Under the pieces are notes generated by a model. The model saw nothing but the letters and a program-made list of their open reading frames with translations. It was not told the DNA's origin and ran no database searches. DNA of 64,000 bases from Candidatus Protochlamydia naegleriophila (GTDB lineage: Bacteria; Chlamydiota; Chlamydiia; Chlamydiales; Parachlamydiaceae). The translations under genes and the position numbers were made by a program. Of the stretch, positions 61,223-64,000 are shown one piece after another (positions within the stretch are counted from its first letter, which is position 1; each line of letters opens with the position of its first letter). Where the stretch lies: assembly GCF_001499655.1 (NCBI RefSeq), contig NZ_LN879502.1, forward strand, positions 1,364,001-1,428,000. Reading direction: 5' to 3'.

Positions 61223-64000
61223 TTAACGACCACCCTTTTTAATGTGTCCTTTAGGGCCGCCATTGTCAATCAAGTGTTGCCAATACTTTTGCATGTCTTT
61301 TGAAAAGTATTTTTTCAATTTATGGAATGGCACTGGCCAGCGATGGTGGTATTCCGTGTCAATTGTCGCCAGTTTCCCATCTTTGCAGAAGGGCACATTG
61401 AAGGCATAAACAGAATCATAAAGACCCACATCGTCGAATAAGCGGTAGATGTCATCTAGCAGCTTGCGGGTCATTTTATTCTTATAAGCCTTTTCATTTT
61501 TCTCGTGATCCAAGATACGCATATTCTCGGCTACGAGGATAAAATTTTTGCGCAAGAAGTGAGAGTTATTTGGAGGCGACGGATTTTCTGGCAAGGGATA
61601 AATCCACTTGTTGGGAACGCTAAATGTCGACTGGAGCTTGTTTTTGGCAATCCACTCTCTTACACATTTCGCGCCTTCAATGCGGTGAAGAAACTTGTAC
61701 CATTCGGCTTTGACAGACAGTTCATTATCGGCAAATGCTTTAATGAAATAGTGCGGCAAATCAGGATGTGAAGAGGCCATGATACGGCTGAAACGGCCCG
61801 GACGGTTGCGCTTAAAGCCAGCTTTTCTAAATGTTTCCGGTGTTTGAATGACGCGAGTCGCAGAAAACATGCGGTCAAGTTTAGACTTGGCTGGATGATT
61901 CTCTGGCAGAAAATGGGGACGTACGGCTTCCCAGATTTCTTGAGTCACAAAGGCAGGCTTCTGATACGCTCTTACTTCAAATAACGGTAAAACAGAGGCC
62001 CTTAAGAAGGCTGAGTGGAGCTGGAGCAGTCCATTTTCAAAAACGTCGGAAGGAGCCGAAACTTTTGGAAGGGAAATCTGTGTCCATGGATAGCTTGGCC
62101 GTAAAAGAACGCGCTTTAAGAGCGGGTGCCCTTCTTCTTCTTCAACCACTTGCAATACGTTACGAGGCTGAATCAGCTCATCATCATAAACGTGTATGAT
62201 TGGAGAGGGAACGGAAAGCAATCCGCCCTGTCTTACAATAATTCTGTAATAAGCAAGAGAGCCATCGACGGCAATCTTGAGATCTTTTGTAATCGCAACG
62301 AGATTTTGATTGTGCTCGGCTTCTGTGACCTCTCCGTCCATCATGGAGTTGACTTGAGAGTCGCTGTATATGCTTGGAAGAAAGTCTAATGAATTTGAGC
62401 CAAAGATTAAATATTCAGAAGAAGAATCAGGAGTATAGAGTCTTTCCCAATTTAATTCATAGTAATCATCGATTTTGCCAAATTCGACAGCTGTAATGGG
62501 TTCTGGTTTAAAGAGTGTAAATTCAAACGGACTTGACCAATTGTTCCATTTTCCGTTGACGCAAGCTCTTACACGAAAATAGTAGGTTTCATTGGCGTTA
62601 AAGAACGTTTCTGAAATAGCTGAGAGCATGACTTCCGAAGTAAATGGCCCAATTTGCTCAAAATTGGAAGGAATAACCTTAAAGGATGGATCAGCTGAAA
62701 TTTGCCACCACATCATTTCACACTGATTTTCTGAGCTGTCTTCCAATAGGAACTGAGGGGAAGAGTCAAAATGGGAGATTTGATTCAGGATTTTAATGCT
62801 TGCGTTAGACTCTTTCTCCAGATTTTCATTTACATCACAAGTAATTTGGACAGAGCTTGCATCGCCTTTTCCGCCAAGATTGACTACATTATCGCCCGAC
62901 TTAAGATCTGGGAAAACAGCTTTTGAACACATGCATGTTACAATGAGCTGTCCATCAGCCTCTTTTGTTTCTATAGAAACATTAAATGTGAGCTCTCCTT
63001 GGAAAACAAACGTTTCACCAGCTTGAATTGTCACATTCTGATCTTTTAAATAAACTGCAGAGGCTGTTTTATTAAAAAGCGATTTAAGAGGCAAGGGAGA
63101 GCTATATTCCCAGGAAAGGCCTCTTTGCTCGCAGTTGATGACGTGTTCAACTTCTCTTTCGCTTGCTGCAAGGCGCTCGCGAGTAGCAGGTGTGAAGTAG
63201 ACAAGCTTTTCCTGCGGATAGATATCAAAACCTTTGGAGCGGGAATGGGCATCCTTGGCGGCAAGATTCTCATGCTCTGCAAAAAATGGATGGGTAATGG
63301 CGAAGTTTGCTAGTTTTTCCCAGCTTTTTTTGAAGTCGACATCCGCATCGTAGCGGCTGTGCTTTGTACGAAGTGCTAGGAAAGGATCATCCATGATGGA
63401 TTCAGAAGAAACAATCGTCTCGTTGTCCAAGGCAAAATAAATTTGCTGGGAATTGAGATCGCAATAAATCCACCCATGCTCATGAGCAAAATCGAAAGAG
63501 GGCTCTTTTAGTTGATTGACGCTTCGCGTTTGAATGCCAATTTGGTGGCACAGTTTGATGAACTGATAGGCAAATTCTTCTTTAGAGCATGTTCCAAAAA
63601 AATTCAATAGATCAAGTGGGGAGTATTGATCATCTTCTTGAATCAGATTTGAATTATTTTCCACGACTGTCAGTGATTGGTTCCAAATCTTGAAAAGAGC
63701 CAGAGCTGGATAAGGCTCTTGAGCGATTTGCTTTGCTAAAGAGTCTAAAGTAAACAGGGTCTGATTGTTGATAGATGGGTAGCAGCCATATAAAACCTCT
63801 TTGCTTTTATTTTCAATCGTCAATTCTTGGCAATAAAGCGTTTCGCTTTTTGTATCTTTGCTTATTTGGGGGTTAAATAAGGCTTTTAAACCATCATGGG
63901 TTTGCGTTGTGTGATTGAAAAGAAATTCAAGAGACTTTGCCTCTAAAGATTGGAAACCTAAGCCTGCAAAAGAGAGAAGGACTAAAGTTTTATGAAGAAG
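61223..64000 (-). CDS. Secreted protein: transglutaminase-like, FN3-like and kinase-like domains, start off the right edge
   Basis: The frame is open to the window edge. It passes through a signal-peptide-like segment (LHKTLVLLSFAGLGFQSLEA), so the true start lies just beyond 64000 and the protein has at least 925 residues. A transglutaminase-like triad is visible: Cys in FGTCSKEEFAYQF (codon 63587-63589), His in HEHGWIYCD (codon 63476-63478) and Asp in FALDNET (codon 63425-63427). FN3-like beta domains follow. The C-terminal 220 residues contain WIYPLPENPSPP, RKNFILVAENM and CKDGKLATIDTEYHHRWP. The last two parts are shared with the 561-residue paralogue downstream. Confidence 0.78.
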   Translation of the reverse strand, partial: LLHKTLVLLSFAGLGFQSLEAKSLEFLFNHTTQTHDGLKALFNPQISKDTKSETLYCQELTIENKSKEVLYGCYPSINNQTLFTLDSLAKQIAQEPYPALALFKIWNQSLTVVENNSNLIQEDDQYSPLDLLNFFGTCSKEEFAYQFIKLCHQIGIQTRSVNQLKEPSFDFAHEHGWIYCDLNSQQIYFALDNETIVSSESIMDDPFLALRTKHSRYDADVDFKKSWEKLANFAITHPFFAEHENLAAKDAHSRSKGFDIYPQEKLVYFTPATRERLAASEREVEHVINCEQRGLSWEYSSPLPLKSLFNKTASAVYLKDQNVTIQAGETFVFQGELTFNVSIETKEADGQLIVTCMCSKAVFPDLKSGDNVVNLGGKGDASSVQITCDVNENLEKESNASIKILNQISHFDSSPQFLLEDSSENQCEMMWWQISADPSFKVIPSNFEQIGPFTSEVMLSAISETFFNANETYYFRVRACVNGKWNNWSSPFEFTLFKPEPITAVEFGKIDDYYELNWERLYTPDSSSEYLIFGSNSLDFLPSIYSDSQVNSMMDGEVTEAEHNQNLVAITKDLKIAVDGSLAYYRIIVRQGGLLSVPSPIIHVYDDELIQPRNVLQVVEEEEGHPLLKRVLLRPSYPWTQISLPKVSAPSDVFENGLLQLHSAFLRASVLPLFEVRAYQKPAFVTQEIWEAVRPHFLPENHPAKSKLDRMFSATRVIQTPETFRKAGFKRNRPGRFSRIMASSHPDLPHYFIKAFADNELSVKAEWYKFLHRIEGAKCVREWIAKNKLQSTFSVPNKWIYPLPENPSPPNNSHFLRKNFILVAENMRILDHEKNEKAYKNKMTRKLLDDIYRLFDDVGLYDSVYAFNVPFCKDGKLATIDTEYHHRWPVPFHKLKKYFSKDMQKYWQHLIDNGGPKGHIKKGGR

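Overview
The window reads as a stretch of chromosome from an environmental (amoeba-associated) chlamydia, most likely in or near the Parachlamydiaceae. The strongest markers are a CPAF-type secreted protease (49494-51230), many TPR, coiled-coil and Inc-like proteins, and eukaryote-like domains (MYND finger, Fic, LRR fragment). Base composition is moderately AT-rich, and genes are arranged in short operons. I saw no rRNA, tRNA or CRISPR array. The genus is an inference from gene content.

1-8.4 kb holds metabolism: a YkgJ-type protein and RimJ, then a PuuD-like glutamine amidotransferase with an amino-acid permease. These converge on an arginine-to-polyamine operon (speA, a deoxyhypusine-synthase-like gene, aguB, aguA). 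8.8-14.5 kb holds a wrecked TPR gene, two coiled-coil proteins in one operon, and three paralogous Inc-like proteins on the other strand. 14.6-17.5 kb holds a DUF2156 protein, an unknown membrane protein and a host-attachment-family protein. 17.7-24.3 kb is a chemosensory cluster (cheW, a NIT-sensor receptor, cheA and two cheB genes). In one CheB the phospho-acceptor Asp is Asn; in the other the esterase His is Gln. 24.5-29.2 kb holds a truncated and a giant TPR protein that share an N-terminal domain. 29.2-35.8 kb holds a MESH1-like hydrolase, a SUI1/YciH factor, TrmO, a 2Fe-2S protein, a secreted alpha/beta hydrolase, an MgtE-like channel, a Fic protein and a VOC protein.

35.8-49.4 kb is an accessory and decaying region. 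It has five exact or near copies of a 12-bp motif, TTATCAGACGTT, a duplicated ~190-bp unit, an IS1-family relic, a tyrosine-recombinase relic and a ParA relic. It also has a methyltransferase relic, an outer-membrane-protein relic, a MYND-finger protein with neighbouring paralogous unknowns, and several coiled-coil genes broken by -1 frameshifts. One copy of the 190-bp unit is split exactly at the motif by a 456-bp insert carrying one small ORF with its own ribosome-binding site and terminator, so the region looks cassette-like.

49.5-64 kb returns to intact genes: CPAF, a Kef-type antiporter with a CDF cation transporter, a MATE exporter, a truncated LRR-like protein, a DUF2937/DUF2878 pair and a coiled-coil protein. 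It ends with two related secreted proteins, the larger of which runs off the right edge and adds a transglutaminase-like domain.

The candidates most worth following are the complementary CheB pair, the TTATCAGACGTT modules, and the secreted transglutaminase/FN3/kinase-like family.
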